DNA of 64,000 nucleotides from Blattamonas nauphoetae (taxonomy: Eukaryota; Preaxostyla; Oxymonadida). The first letter of the stretch is position 1. Each line of letters starts with the position of its first letter. The stretch spans positions 1 to 64,000 of the forward strand of contig JARBJD010000148.1 of NCBI GenBank assembly GCA_033064195.1, written 5' to 3'. The notes under the pieces are model-generated. The model worked only from the letters and a program-made list of their open reading frames with translations. It made no database searches and was not told where the DNA came from. Positions 42,211 through 52,168 of this stretch are shown in pieces. The position numbers and the translations under genes are program-made.

Positions 42211-42468
42211 TTCACACATAACCATCGCGACTTCTCTTGAATATGCATTCTTGTTTCCTCAACTTTTATTGTTCAGTCTGGAATCCCAATGACTCTTTTT
42301 TGACCAAACCAGAGAATGATTCAAAAAAACGATTGAACGAGAAATGGTAATGAGAGGAAGAGTGGCTTCACATTGGGCCAGTGGGGAGGTTGGGGTTGGT
42401 GAAATCACGAGTTTTGTCGTTATACTGCCCGACACGACGACATGATCACGATAATGGCATTGAAAGAA

Positions 42469-42587
42469 GAGATGAAGAAATATTGAGTATAATATCCGTG
42501 AATTGTTGTAATATCAAGCAATAATGACGCAATTATGAATGAAAACTGTTGTTTAATTGATAGAATCGATCAACCCCTTGTTACTCC
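42469..42587 (+). repeat. DIRS inverted terminal repeat, left (119 bp)
   Basis: Exact or near-exact reverse complement of 46814-46932. Outside it lies a short unique tip (42444-42468) whose complement recurs in the internal complementary region. Confidence 0.9.
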
Positions 42588-42616
42588 GTTGGGAGTTGAA
42601 AGAAGAGATGAAGTGA

Positions 42617-43690
42617 TTATGTTTGTCTTCTTCTGCCTTTCTTTTTGGTTCCTGTGGTGGGTGGTGGGACTAATATTTCTTCATCTCTTCTTTCAATGCC
42701 ATTATCGTGATCACTCTTCAGTGATCTCCGATTAATGGCCATCTCATTCCGAGATGAAGAAATATTGAGTGCGTTGGGAGATTGGATTTGTTTCACATAG
42801 TGTTTCCTCATGACTCCAGATGTTGTGCTGAGCCGCGCTGCCCTTGCTACGTCGTCTTCGCCCCATCCTCTGTCAATCCGTTTCGAAATTCCTGCATGTT
42901 TGAGCGTATACGGCTTATACTGGTCTGTATCAATACCAGCTCTCCTCATGATCACGCCGGCCATCCTTGCTAAGTCTCCCCGCTTCTCTCTTCTCCGTCT
43001 GATGAGCAGAGAAGCTGGCAATTGGGAGCGGTGGACTGCCTCCTGTCCAACTCGCCAAGCCAACTAGAGAGACGATTCCCTTCACTGAGACCATCCTGTC
43101 TGAGAGTTACCTTTTCCGGTTCGTCCCCTGTTTTCAACTTGGTTAGAAATGAGACGGTTGTTTCGTCAGAGATGGTGATCGATTCCCGTCTGATCCTCGC
43201 TGCCTCTGTAAATCTGATCGCATGATGCAGAACCAGAATGATAGTCATAGCAGTCTGAACCTCCTCGTCAGAGATGTCCTTCCTGTTCAACCACATTCTA
43301 TCCAATTCGACCTCCATCTTCGCAGCATCCCATGTATCCGAATATCTTGCTTGCTGGGGGTAGACTTTCTTCATCCCCTTCATTGCAGCGGAGACGATCA
43401 TGGACGCTCCAACCTGCCCCTTTCCAAGTAGCTGTGATAATGTTGACAGCGCGCTGCGATCTACATGTGGTGGTCTTTTCTTCTTATTCTTTGTCGATGC
43501 AATTTGCTCTGACAGATAATTCACAACGGTGACTTCATTAGTGTCTCTCCAGTCTCGACCGGTCTTGTCAGAATCAATAATCCATTTCCTGATCGCTCCC
43601 GCGTATTGACGTTCCGTCGCATCGCTGATTCCAGCAAGAATCCAGATCATTGTATCTTTGCTGATTCCAATTTCCTCGGTTAGGCCCTCC
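42617..43690 (-). mobile_element. DIRS tyrosine-recombinase region
   Basis: Part of the DIRS element. The coding content matches a phage-integrase-like core, including an R-R-x-x-I block, an L-K-H-A-G motif and a terminal tyrosine after M-R-K-H. Described as a fossil part; it overlaps the internal complementary region as is usual for the family. Confidence 0.8.
42672..42770 (+). repeat. DIRS internal complementary region
   Basis: The first half is complementary to the left outer tip and the second half to the right outer tip (including CTCTTCAGTGATCTCCG). They meet at GATCA. In DIRS elements this region templates joining of the two ends into a circle before recombinase-mediated integration (family knowledge). 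Confidence 0.9.
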
Positions 43691-45623
43691 CAGATCTCCC
43701 CAGCAAGAATGCTCGAAGGAGACCTGGGGGTCGGCTGCCCTTCGAAGCGATCATCCCTGGTCCCATCTGGGTGATTTGATCCGTCCTGCCCAGACAGATT
43801 GATGTTGTTGACATCTGGAGTAATTGATCCAGTCCCGGGACTGTCGACCAGTCTGGAATGATGAGGACTGTCATCGGACGGGCGTGATAAAGTTTGTTGA
43901 TCACGCGCTGAATGAGTGGTATTGGTGGGAAGGCGTAAACACAATCTTCCGCCGTCCAATCCTGTAAGAGGGCATTTGTGCCCTGGGACTCTTCCTCCCT
44001 CATCAGACTCCAGTAGCGAGTCACCTTCCTGTTGCTTACAGATGCAAACGCGTCTATGGTTGGTCTGATGTGTAAACTGTTGATTAGTTGGGTGAAGACC
44101 TCCGTTTTGAGAGTGAAGTCTGATGAATCTCTCATTCTTGAGAGACGATCCGCAACTGAATTGTTTTCGCCGGCAATGTGCTCGGCCCAGAGGCGGCATT
44201 GAAAACGGTGTGCCTCGTTGAAGAGGGCTCTGAAGATTGTTAGTAGCGAGAGACATGTGCTCTTGCGATTGATATTTGACACTACTGTAGTGTTGTCTGA
44301 TATCACCAGGATATCGTCGCCTGGGATTATCTGATTTGCCGCAATCCCTTCCGTCAGACCCATCAGTACGGCTTGGGCTTCGCGATGGTTGCTTGTGTAG
44401 TCTTTCCCGTCGACGAAGTGATCTTGCCAGTGTCTGACAACCTTTCCTCTCTTCCACACAACGCCGACGCCCCACTCGCTGGCGTCGGTCGTCATGGAGA
44501 CGGTGTGACAGAATGGTCTGATTGATCTTGACATTTGCTTCATGAGGTGTGAATCCCACCATGCGAGCTCTTCGAACACAACTTCTGACATCAGGTCCAT
44601 CTCTCCGTAACCACCCCTCGTGACTAGTGTCTCTTTCCATGCGACCATCTCGCGAGTATTGAAATGCGCGCGGTCGTCTGCAAATGCGAGCGCTTGAAGT
44701 TTGCCCACAAGAGATGCCATCGTGTGAGCCCTCGTCCTGACTCCTTTCTTGTGTTGTTGAATTCTCTCCCTGACCGTCTGTGCAATCTTCCTTCGTTTCG
44801 CTTCTTCCACGGCGACTGTCATTTCTATCGCATTCCACTCGAAGCCTAGATATTGTCCCACTTGTGTTGGCTCCATCCTTGACTTCGCCGCGTTGATCGT
44901 GAAACCCAACCGACGAAGTTCCGCTGCTACTGCTCTTGCATTCCTTGCTGCAGAATCTCTTGAGCTGCCGAAGATTATGAAATCGTCGAGGTAAGCCACA
45001 ATTGGGAAGAGTGGGCGGAACTTCGCGATGATTGGGCGCATTATTTTCGTAAACGTCCTCGGTGCCGATGTTAAACCGAAGCAGAGAGTTGTTTGAACGT
45101 AATCTATCCCGTCGACCCTGAAGCCGAAGTACGGGATACTCTCCTTGTGAAGAGAAACGTGTAAATATGCGTGCGTGAGATCTAGAGTGCAAAACCATAT
45201 TCCCCTGGTCATCGTCCTTGCCACCGTTGTGGCTCCCTCCATCTTGAAATGATGTTTGACGACGTGATCGTTTATCCCTCTGCAATCGAGGATCCTCCTC
45301 CAATCCCCGTCCCTCTTGGGGATCACGAATGTTGCACTGTATGCTTTTACCTCTCCATCTTCTGCCTTGCGAATGACCAGTTGACTTAACTCCTCTGTGA
45401 GCAGGAGCTGAAGAGCCTGGGTCTCCCTGACTCCCTGGTGAATTTCTACGGGGTACCCCGCGCTTGTCGGTGGGCCACTCTCGGACCATTCGACTTCCAC
45501 GCCTTCTTTGATCAATTTTTCCAGATTGTACTCCCTCCACGCCTCTGCAAAGAACTTTGTTCTCCCACCCATGAGATGGGGTGAATCTTCCTTTCCTTCG
45601 TGATCTATTGCTTCTTCGACCAC
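43680..45623 (-). mobile_element. DIRS reverse transcriptase and RNase H region
   Basis: Part of the DIRS element: reverse transcriptase with the Y-L-D-D active-site box and a following RNase H-like domain beginning T-T-D-A-S-E-W-G. The methyltransferase-like domain seen in some DIRS subgroups was not noticed. Confidence 0.85.
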
Positions 45624-46783
45624 TTCCGTTGGCCTGGGGATGGTTGTCTCCGTGATGACATTCTCGAACCGTCGGGGCGTGGTTCGTTTCGTTGTTGGAA
45701 TGCATTCTGAGATTGTTGTTGTCCTCTGGATTGATTGTACCGCCCCTGTGCGGGGCCCTCGCGAAAAAAGCGTTGTCGTCGTTGCCAGTCCTCTTTCCTC
45801 TCATCCAACCTCTTCCGAGTTTTCATTTTTAACTGGTCAATGTATTCCTGCTGTAACATCATCGATTCCTGCCGGGCACTATCTTGCATCGGTGCGACAT
45901 CTAATTTCATGACGTGAGCCAAGCGAGCATCGTACGTACGCTTCACAATCTCGCCTGCTTTAAGGGTCATCAATTCGACGATGCGTGTCTTCTCCATATT
46001 GTCCGTGTGTTGTAATAAGGATCCAGTACCTAATTTTACGAGGTGGAAAGCCTCCCTTTCGATGCCCTTCAGCGTATTGTTAAGCGGGTTTGGTCTCCGG
46101 CTCATGTTTTCCTTGACTGCGTCGGGATACATCGAGTATGACTCCCCGATGGCCGCCATCCGTTCTTTTATTTCATCTTCGTCCTCTGGGTTCCATGTAA
46201 AGGTTGGTAGTCTTCTGACCATCTCATTCAGTCCCTGAATTGCATATTCTTCATAATCCTCTGTGTCAGAACCATCTCTATCTCTGCGCTCCTCAAGGTC
46301 CCTTGCGTGTTCTTCCGTTGTTCCCCCCTCAGATGCCGGAGGATCAGCCCACCTGATTCGTTGGTGGTGCCGCAAGTTTTGGTACGGCGCGGGGGTGATT
46401 CGTCGGCCGGACTCCGGCCCCGGTGACACCGATCGAGAAAACGACGGAATATAAGGCGCTGCTGTTTGTTGCCCCTGGGCTGTGAGCCAAGTGCTCTCAT
46501 GCGGAGCGAGTCGGAGCCATTCTTGAGAGTCTGCCCCAACAATCTTGTCAACAGCGGCGGACATTAACCGGGCAATATGAAAAAATGGTCCCAAGGCCAA
46601 TTCTGCCCCTGGAGGCACAATAAACGTACCATAGCGCTGAAGCGTCTCCTGATCCCCGTCGTGGAGTGCTGAAAGCGCATTGGTGAATTCCTGTCGAAGG
46701 TTGAACAGATCGTTTATGTGCGGTCTTATCGTCTCCAAAGAGGCCTGTACCGCATCTATCTTACCCTGATTCGCGTCTGACAT
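45605..46783 (-). mobile_element. DIRS Gag-like region
   Basis: Part of the DIRS element: a 392-residue open frame upstream of the reverse transcriptase, helical in its middle and ending in a basic Q/R/S-rich tail, as in Gag-like first frames of this family. It overlaps the next frame slightly, an arrangement known in the family. Confidence 0.75.
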
Positions 46784-46813
46784 TCAAGCTTGATATGTTG
46801 CTAACAATTTTTA

Positions 46814-46932
46814 GGAGTAACAAGGGGTTGATCGATTCTATCAATTAAACAACAGTTTTCATTCATAATTGCGTCATTATTGCTTGATATTACAACAATT
46901 CACGGATATTATACTCAATATTTCTTCATCTC
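46814..46932 (-). repeat. DIRS inverted terminal repeat, right (119 bp)
   Basis: Reverse complement of 42469-42587. The unique right tip (46933-46974) follows it and is copied in complement within 42672-42770. Confidence 0.9.
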
Positions 46933-46974
46933 GGAATGAGATGGCCATTAATCGGAGATCACTGAAGAGTGATC

Positions 46975-48380
46975 CGGCTGTAAAACGGTTGTAGTTTTCT
47001 GAATAGAGAGACAATGTGTTTCAATTTTCTATCAATGATAATTGAGAGAGGTAGACACCTTGTGACAAAAAATTGGACACCAAAAAATTTTGAATGACGT
47101 GAAAACTGTAAAACAAAATAAATGATGGACATGCTCTTCGCGACATGACACGTGATTCACTTCATCCTGTTCGATCCCTCGAACTTTAAATTTGTTTCAC
47201 TGTACGGTAGTAACACTCGAGGAGGCTGTCACTGAATGAGAGAACGCTGATTCCTTTACTTTCTTGTGGGATTGAGTTCACGCCTCACATGATTTTTCGA
47301 CTAAGGAAGTCCAATGTGACGTAAATCGCAAAATTTTGAAAAAGAATTGAAACGAGGGTTCACGAAATGTGCTTGATGAGGTTAAAGTCGGTCAGGATAG
47401 TTTGAAGGTGTTTCTGACTGATATTGACCTGTTTGATTCTCTGAAGTTTCATATTTTTTCTTATTTCATCCAGTTTTATCTCTGAGAAGGATCCGTGTCT
47501 GGTGGAGAGGGTCTATCTTTCCCTCAGTGAGAAATTGGATAAAGGAACAAGGCATTGTTTATCTTCATTGATCTCTTCCGCCACGACAAGTTTACAGTTT
47601 CAACTAAACCTAGCACATCACCAAATCCCGGGTTTGCTTTCATGATCACACAACCTTGATTCTCAGCGTGGTGTGTCTTTTCTCTTTGTGACTTCTTCAA
47701 TTACTCTCGTCCTCTCTCTCACACGTTCTTCACATCGCCAAACAGACAAAGCTTATGAATAAAACATTTTTAAAGAGTGCCATTTTCGAAGGTGCTGCGC
47801 TTTTGAAAAAGATGGAGAAGAATGGGAGGAACTCTGTGCGATTCATGGAGACCGAATCGACTCACATTGAGGAAGGGTTGGAAGAAATGGTGTGATTTTT
47901 TGATTTTGATTTCTCTCTTTCGATGAACGGCTGAACTGTATGACAGGGTTTTGAATCCGATTTGAACATCATTCAGTGTCTTGATGGTTTCCAACTGTAG
48001 CTGGCCTTTTCATTTCGCAACTCACAGTTAATTGTCGGTATTCAGCGCATCGGTGTCATTTGATACTGCATTGACAGAGACATGGAGCGAGCGAGTTGAC
48101 TCGTTTCTTCCTTTTCCTTTTCTTCATTCAATCAACTTCTATCTATCACTTGACATTCACAATCTTGGATCCTTTCAGGAGTGATATCTGTTGTGAATCA
48201 CGTGTCATGTCGTTCGAAGCATGTCCCCCTACAGTAGCATTTCATGTGATACTCTCTTATTTTTCACTGTTGTTCTTCCAAAAATTGCACAGAGATGTAT
48301 TACTCAAGGTAGCTGAAGTATGTGTAAAATGAACTCTCAAATCTCTCTTGTTCTGTGAAAAAACAAAAATTACAGCCGGA
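46975..48380. other. Intergenic region with dispersed repeat
   Basis: No convincing gene. It contains dispersed repeat copy 2 (47090-47400). A short minus-strand frame at 47770-47994 has no recognisable domain. Confidence 0.4.
47090..47400 (+). repeat. Dispersed repeat, copy 2
   Basis: Matches 14880-15200 in the same orientation, best over the first 150 bases (TGAAAACTG, ACATGACA, TTCACTTCATCCTG in the same order). No coding capacity. Confidence 0.5.
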
Positions 48381-49030
48381 TCAGGACGTCGTGTCGGGCA
48401 GTATATTGTATCTGACATTGAGTGATTGAGTCTCGGTGGAGTAGACAATTTTCAGGAGACAGCAATTTGCGTATATTTCACGTCCGTCGAGAGCATCTTT
48501 GGCTTTCTCGGCTTCTTCAGCGGTTCCGAACTCGGCCAAAAATTGGATGCCATTTGTGTGGAATATCACAACACGCTGGACATTGTACGGTTGCAGAATG
48601 GACGAAACAATGTCAATTGTCATTGGGTACAGTGGGTTGTGAACAGTGGCGAGGAGAATGCGCTCGCCACGGTGTTCCACAAGAGCTGGTGATGAAAGTG
48701 CACAAAAATTGAATAAAAGTCACAAAAAAGATGCAAACTGCGACGGTATGAGGGTTCTCTGTTGATGGTTTCACTGCGAGAGTATTCGAGGTAGAATCCC
48801 TTGCCCTGGATATCCAAAATGTTTCCGCGAGCATAATCGAAGGCCTTACGGGCTGATTCGATAGTATCCATTTCAGCAAGTGCTTGGCGAATTCTTGGCA
48901 TGGTTACAACATATACTACTGTACCAAAGTTTGAGAGAAACGGCAGGATGTAGTTGAGATCCACTTCTTTCTCGCTGGGAGAGGCTGTGCGGATGTGAAG
49001 AACTTTTGTAGGTGGGTTTTGTGATTTCAT
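48381..49030 (-). CDS. PTB/hnRNP-L-like RNA-binding protein with two RRMs
   Basis: Two exons, 49030-48745 and 48685-48381, joined over a 59-bp intron (GTCGCAGT...CATCACCAG), encode 196 residues. The first RRM begins K-V-L-H-I-R-T-A-S and includes an A-L-A-E-M-D-T-I-E-S-A RNP-like strand. The second begins I-L-L-A-T-V-H-N-P-L-Y-P-M-T-I-D and includes V-V-I-F-H-T-N-G-I-Q-F-L-A-E-F and C-L-L-K-I-V-Y-S-T-E. These are the peculiar RRM variants of polypyrimidine-tract-binding and hnRNP-L proteins, which bind pyrimidine-rich or CA-rich RNA and regulate splicing. Animal relatives have four RRMs; this one has only two and stops right after the second, at P-D-T-T-S. Expected to be nuclear. Confidence 0.85.
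48686..48744 (-). other. 59-bp spliceosomal intron
   Basis: Splicing joins ...S-Y to P-L-V-E-H-R-G-E-R-I-L-L-A in frame, uniting the two RRMs into a single frame of 197 codons including the stop. Confidence 0.75.
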
Positions 49031-49252
49031 TGAGATGATGTTTGTTGAGGTGGACTGAAATGTGTTTGTTTGGCTGATGTGTCGAGTTCGACGAGATTAA
49101 AGATCCAACCCTTTGTTTTCTTTGAAGACATCCTTCATTGGTTTTTCCCTCAATTCCCTGCTTTTATCAACGAACAAGGATGAAAAGATGCAAATGCAAA
49201 CTTTGTGAAAATTAAGAACAATATAAACAATCTTCCCTTCCAAACAAGGGAC

Positions 49253-51730
49253 TCAATCCTTCCCTTTCTCCATCTCCATTCTCTTCACAACAGACGCCGA
49301 GTCACGGAACCTCTTGACAGCCCTTCTGAGCTGGCCAGCCAAGAGCGGGATGAAGTCATCGATCACACTCTGGACGAGAGCAGGGGCATACGAAACGAGT
49401 GTTGGGATCGGCTTCTCAGATCGGACCATTCTTGCATACAGAAAGAGGAGGGTCTCTTCCACAGTTGGAACACGGTTCAATCGCCCCACAAAAATCATAA
49501 ACAGCTTGTGCACGCTGAACACTGGCTTTCCAAGGCCTTCTGGAGGGTCACGGCATTGTGGGATGATCTCGAAGAACCGCTCCTTCCACGTCCTGCCATC
49601 ATCGAGCACGGAATAGGGGCGGAGTGTTCTGTGGCAGATTGTGACGTGCGAGATCTCGCTGAACTTGCCTTCGTAGTGCCTCCAGACGAGTTTGGGAGGA
49701 GGGAGGGGGTCAGCGTGCCAGTCGAGCGGAATATCCACATCTGCCCCGCTCATCGACGCGTCCACACGTCTCAGCAGCCAATACACTTCGTTCAGAGGGA
49801 GAGTGGAACATGCTGACGGCAGCATCTTCATCACCGCACGTTGCTGTTCTTGGGAAGCACGACCATCGAGCGGGATATATGGGAGGGAGAAGAGAGGATC
49901 AACAAGGAGGGCTGAATCGACATTAGCGCGATCCACGCAGAACCCATTCTGAAACAGCATCTGCCCCAACACTTCAACATAATCGCGAGGGTGCCTTTTG
50001 GTGAAAGCGAGGAGGCGGAGGGAGGCGACAGTGCGGACAATGTTGGAGCGGATTTCGGGAGGAACAGGGACGTCTGCAAGGTCTGCCAGTTCGACCAGTT
50101 CTTGCGCGTGGAGTGAGTGGAGTTTGAGGGGATCGGAAGCGACAGACGGGCGAGGAGAGAAGAGAGCTGAGCAAAGAGTGAAGAAAATCGCGCAGTCCAT
50201 CCGAAGGGGAGTCATGATGAAATTGCTCAATCCTGTCATCGATGCTGCTGTTTTGTGTCGTTTCAAACGGAAAATCAGCTGAGCGCGGATGAATGGTTCG
50301 AGTTCTTTCAGAAACTCTAATTTATCTCGCTTGACGAGAAACCAGATGACTGCAAACCATAAATCTTTGTTTCCGAGAGCCTTTCCTCCACTGATCAGCT
50401 GCGAAAGCGTCCAATCTGCAGCTTTGACGTGTGTTTCGTGTGGCCCAAGCGGGAGGAAGCCGAGCAGGGCCTTTCGAGTGATTGGAGACGTTTTGAGTGG
50501 GTGTCCCGTATTTTCTGCTTCTCGGACCATCCCAAGACTGACAGCATGATCGCAGTGATCCATCAATTTCGTGACAAAGTCGGGTGAGTGGAGGGCGTTC
50601 AGAGGAGAGTCAATAAGAAGGTCTGTCTGCTTCTTTTCAACACCAATCAGAAGAGGGCGTGCTGGTTGAGCGATCATGATGCACGCATCGACTTCGTCGT
50701 CCACAGAAAGAGGGCAGTGGAACACGACCCCTTCATCAGGTCCTTGCGTCACAGGAACTGCGTTCATCGTGCTTGCTTCGGCCACATCCGTTGCTCGTGT
50801 GGCTCGAGCTGCATTGATCTCGTCGGGAGTGAATGTATAACGAAGGGCTCCATCGGTCAATCTGATCAGAAGATTGGTCATTGATTCATACCCGCTTGGG
50901 TGATTATATTCCGTCACAATCTGCCCACCCGCAAGTATTGCGCCTTCCAAATCGTTCCGATCAATTGCGAAGGATAATTCGTCTGCTGCAGAGGAATGAG
51001 GCTGCGAGAATGTTCGAGCGATTCTTGTTCGCATTGCTACGACCTCGTCGTGAAGAGCACGATCTCCTTTGGATCCAAGCATTCGGGCAGTAAGGGCTCG
51101 AGTGAGACCATCGAATGCCGCTGATAATTCAGCGAATGTGTTGATTGTGTTAATCCGGGACAGGAGAAGCATGTCAGCGTTTGAGACTGCAACAGACGGT
51201 GCAACAAGTCCATAGCGTGTTTCATCACGAAGGATAGTCACAGTTGAGCCACATTGACGGTTGAATGAGGCTGCGACTGACATGTTTCCATTTCCCATTT
51301 TTGAGATGATGAAGGTGCTGACAAAACCAAATTGGATTGAATTCATTTTAATAAGCGCATCGCAAGAGTCAATCTCCTCAACATCAATTTCTCCATCTGT
51401 AATCAAGACCAGGTGGATCTCGGTGGTGGAAAAGCCATTGGATGTGATTTGTGTGAGAATTTCAGAGGGAGATGTTCCTCCCAATCCTTGTGCACGACTG
51501 AAATGTAGTCTGGCGAGTTTATGATCAACAAAGAAGCTGGAATCATGCCAGAATAGGATGACATCGCCTGGTTTATACATATCGTTAAAAATCGTCAGAA
51601 CATGATCATAGTAGAATCTATGGCTGGTGGAACCAGAAATATCGATAGCAAAGAATATTTGACGACGTTGATCGTTTGTCATCGCGTCGTTCAAATTGAG
51701 AAGAAAACGTCCATAACAAATTTTCCTCAT
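49253..51730 (-). CDS. VWA-domain protein, 825 residues
   Basis: An intron-free frame. Residues about 24-200 form a von Willebrand factor A domain with a full metal-ion-dependent adhesion site: D-I-S-G-S (D30, S32, S34), the threonine in G-G-T-S-P and the aspartate in I-T-D-G-E. The remaining 600 residues are mainly helical, with no domain I recognise (blocks include F-V-T-K-L-M-D-H-C-D-H and F-L-P-L-G-P-H-E-T). There is no signal peptide, so it should act in the cytosol or nucleus, unlike extracellular integrin-type VWA proteins. Intracellular VWA proteins often scaffold complexes with AAA ATPases, but none is nearby. The first ATG at 51730 is used; Met17 is an alternative start. Confidence 0.75.
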   Translation of the reverse strand: MRKICYGRFLLNLNDAMTNDQRRQIFFAIDISGSTSHRFYYDHVLTIFNDMYKPGDVILFWHDSSFFVDHKLARLHFSRAQGLGGTSPSEILTQITSNGFSTTEIHLVLITDGEIDVEEIDSCDALIKMNSIQFGFVSTFIISKMGNGNMSVAASFNRQCGSTVTILRDETRYGLVAPSVAVSNADMLLLSRINTINTFAELSAAFDGLTRALTARMLGSKGDRALHDEVVAMRTRIARTFSQPHSSAADELSFAIDRNDLEGAILAGGQIVTEYNHPSGYESMTNLLIRLTDGALRYTFTPDEINAARATRATDVAEASTMNAVPVTQGPDEGVVFHCPLSVDDEVDACIMIAQPARPLLIGVEKKQTDLLIDSPLNALHSPDFVTKLMDHCDHAVSLGMVREAENTGHPLKTSPITRKALLGFLPLGPHETHVKAADWTLSQLISGGKALGNKDLWFAVIWFLVKRDKLEFLKELEPFIRAQLIFRLKRHKTAASMTGLSNFIMTPLRMDCAIFFTLCSALFSPRPSVASDPLKLHSLHAQELVELADLADVPVPPEIRSNIVRTVASLRLLAFTKRHPRDYVEVLGQMLFQNGFCVDRANVDSALLVDPLFSLPYIPLDGRASQEQQRAVMKMLPSACSTLPLNEVYWLLRRVDASMSGADVDIPLDWHADPLPPPKLVWRHYEGKFSEISHVTICHRTLRPYSVLDDGRTWKERFFEIIPQCRDPPEGLGKPVFSVHKLFMIFVGRLNRVPTVEETLLFLYARMVRSEKPIPTLVSYAPALVQSVIDDFIPLLAGQLRRAVKRFRDSASVVKRMEMEKGKD

Positions 51731-52168
51731 CTGAACTTGGTATTCGAAGTCTGTTTTGTTGTGTGGAATTCGAGATTATATGTGATAAAACAACATATAT
51801 CAGTTCTACATAAGATTATCAGACTCTTCACTATATCTGAGTAGCACTCGAGCGGTTTTCCAAAGAGAACGTAACCTGATTGTCTATAACTTTCAAGAGG
51901 GAGAAGGAGGAAAGCTTGTGACTGATGCATGATGGTATTGAAGCTGGTTTTGTGATTGATCGCATTCTTCTATTCACAATGTTACACTTCAACGAACAAT
52001 GCATGAATTGTCCAATTGGCTCGAGACTGATCAATGATCCCTGTTTGAATACTCAATGGAATTGCGGATGTTAGAATGCATCGATTTGTTTGGGTTGGGA
52101 TGTTATGTTGTGTTGGAGAAGATGGCTATGGCTCGGGGAAGTCTGCCCATTGCAACAGGCAGTCCGGT
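51731..52168. other. Intergenic region
   Basis: Between the 5' end of the VWA gene and the 3' end of the next minus-strand gene. No further feature seen. Confidence 0.4.

Larger units (their letters stand above)
42444..46974 (-). mobile_element. DIRS-type tyrosine-recombinase retroelement, near whole
   Basis: About 4.53 kb, oriented on the minus strand. Parts in order are a Gag-like frame, reverse transcriptase with RNase H, and a tyrosine recombinase. These are bounded by identical 119-bp inverted repeats and followed by an internal region complementary to both outer ends, the structure that defines DIRS elements. Both ends abut GATC with no longer target duplication, as expected for recombinase-mediated insertion. 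It looks almost whole, with perhaps one break. The inverted repeats and internal complement appear identical, so insertion is likely recent. Confidence 0.9.
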
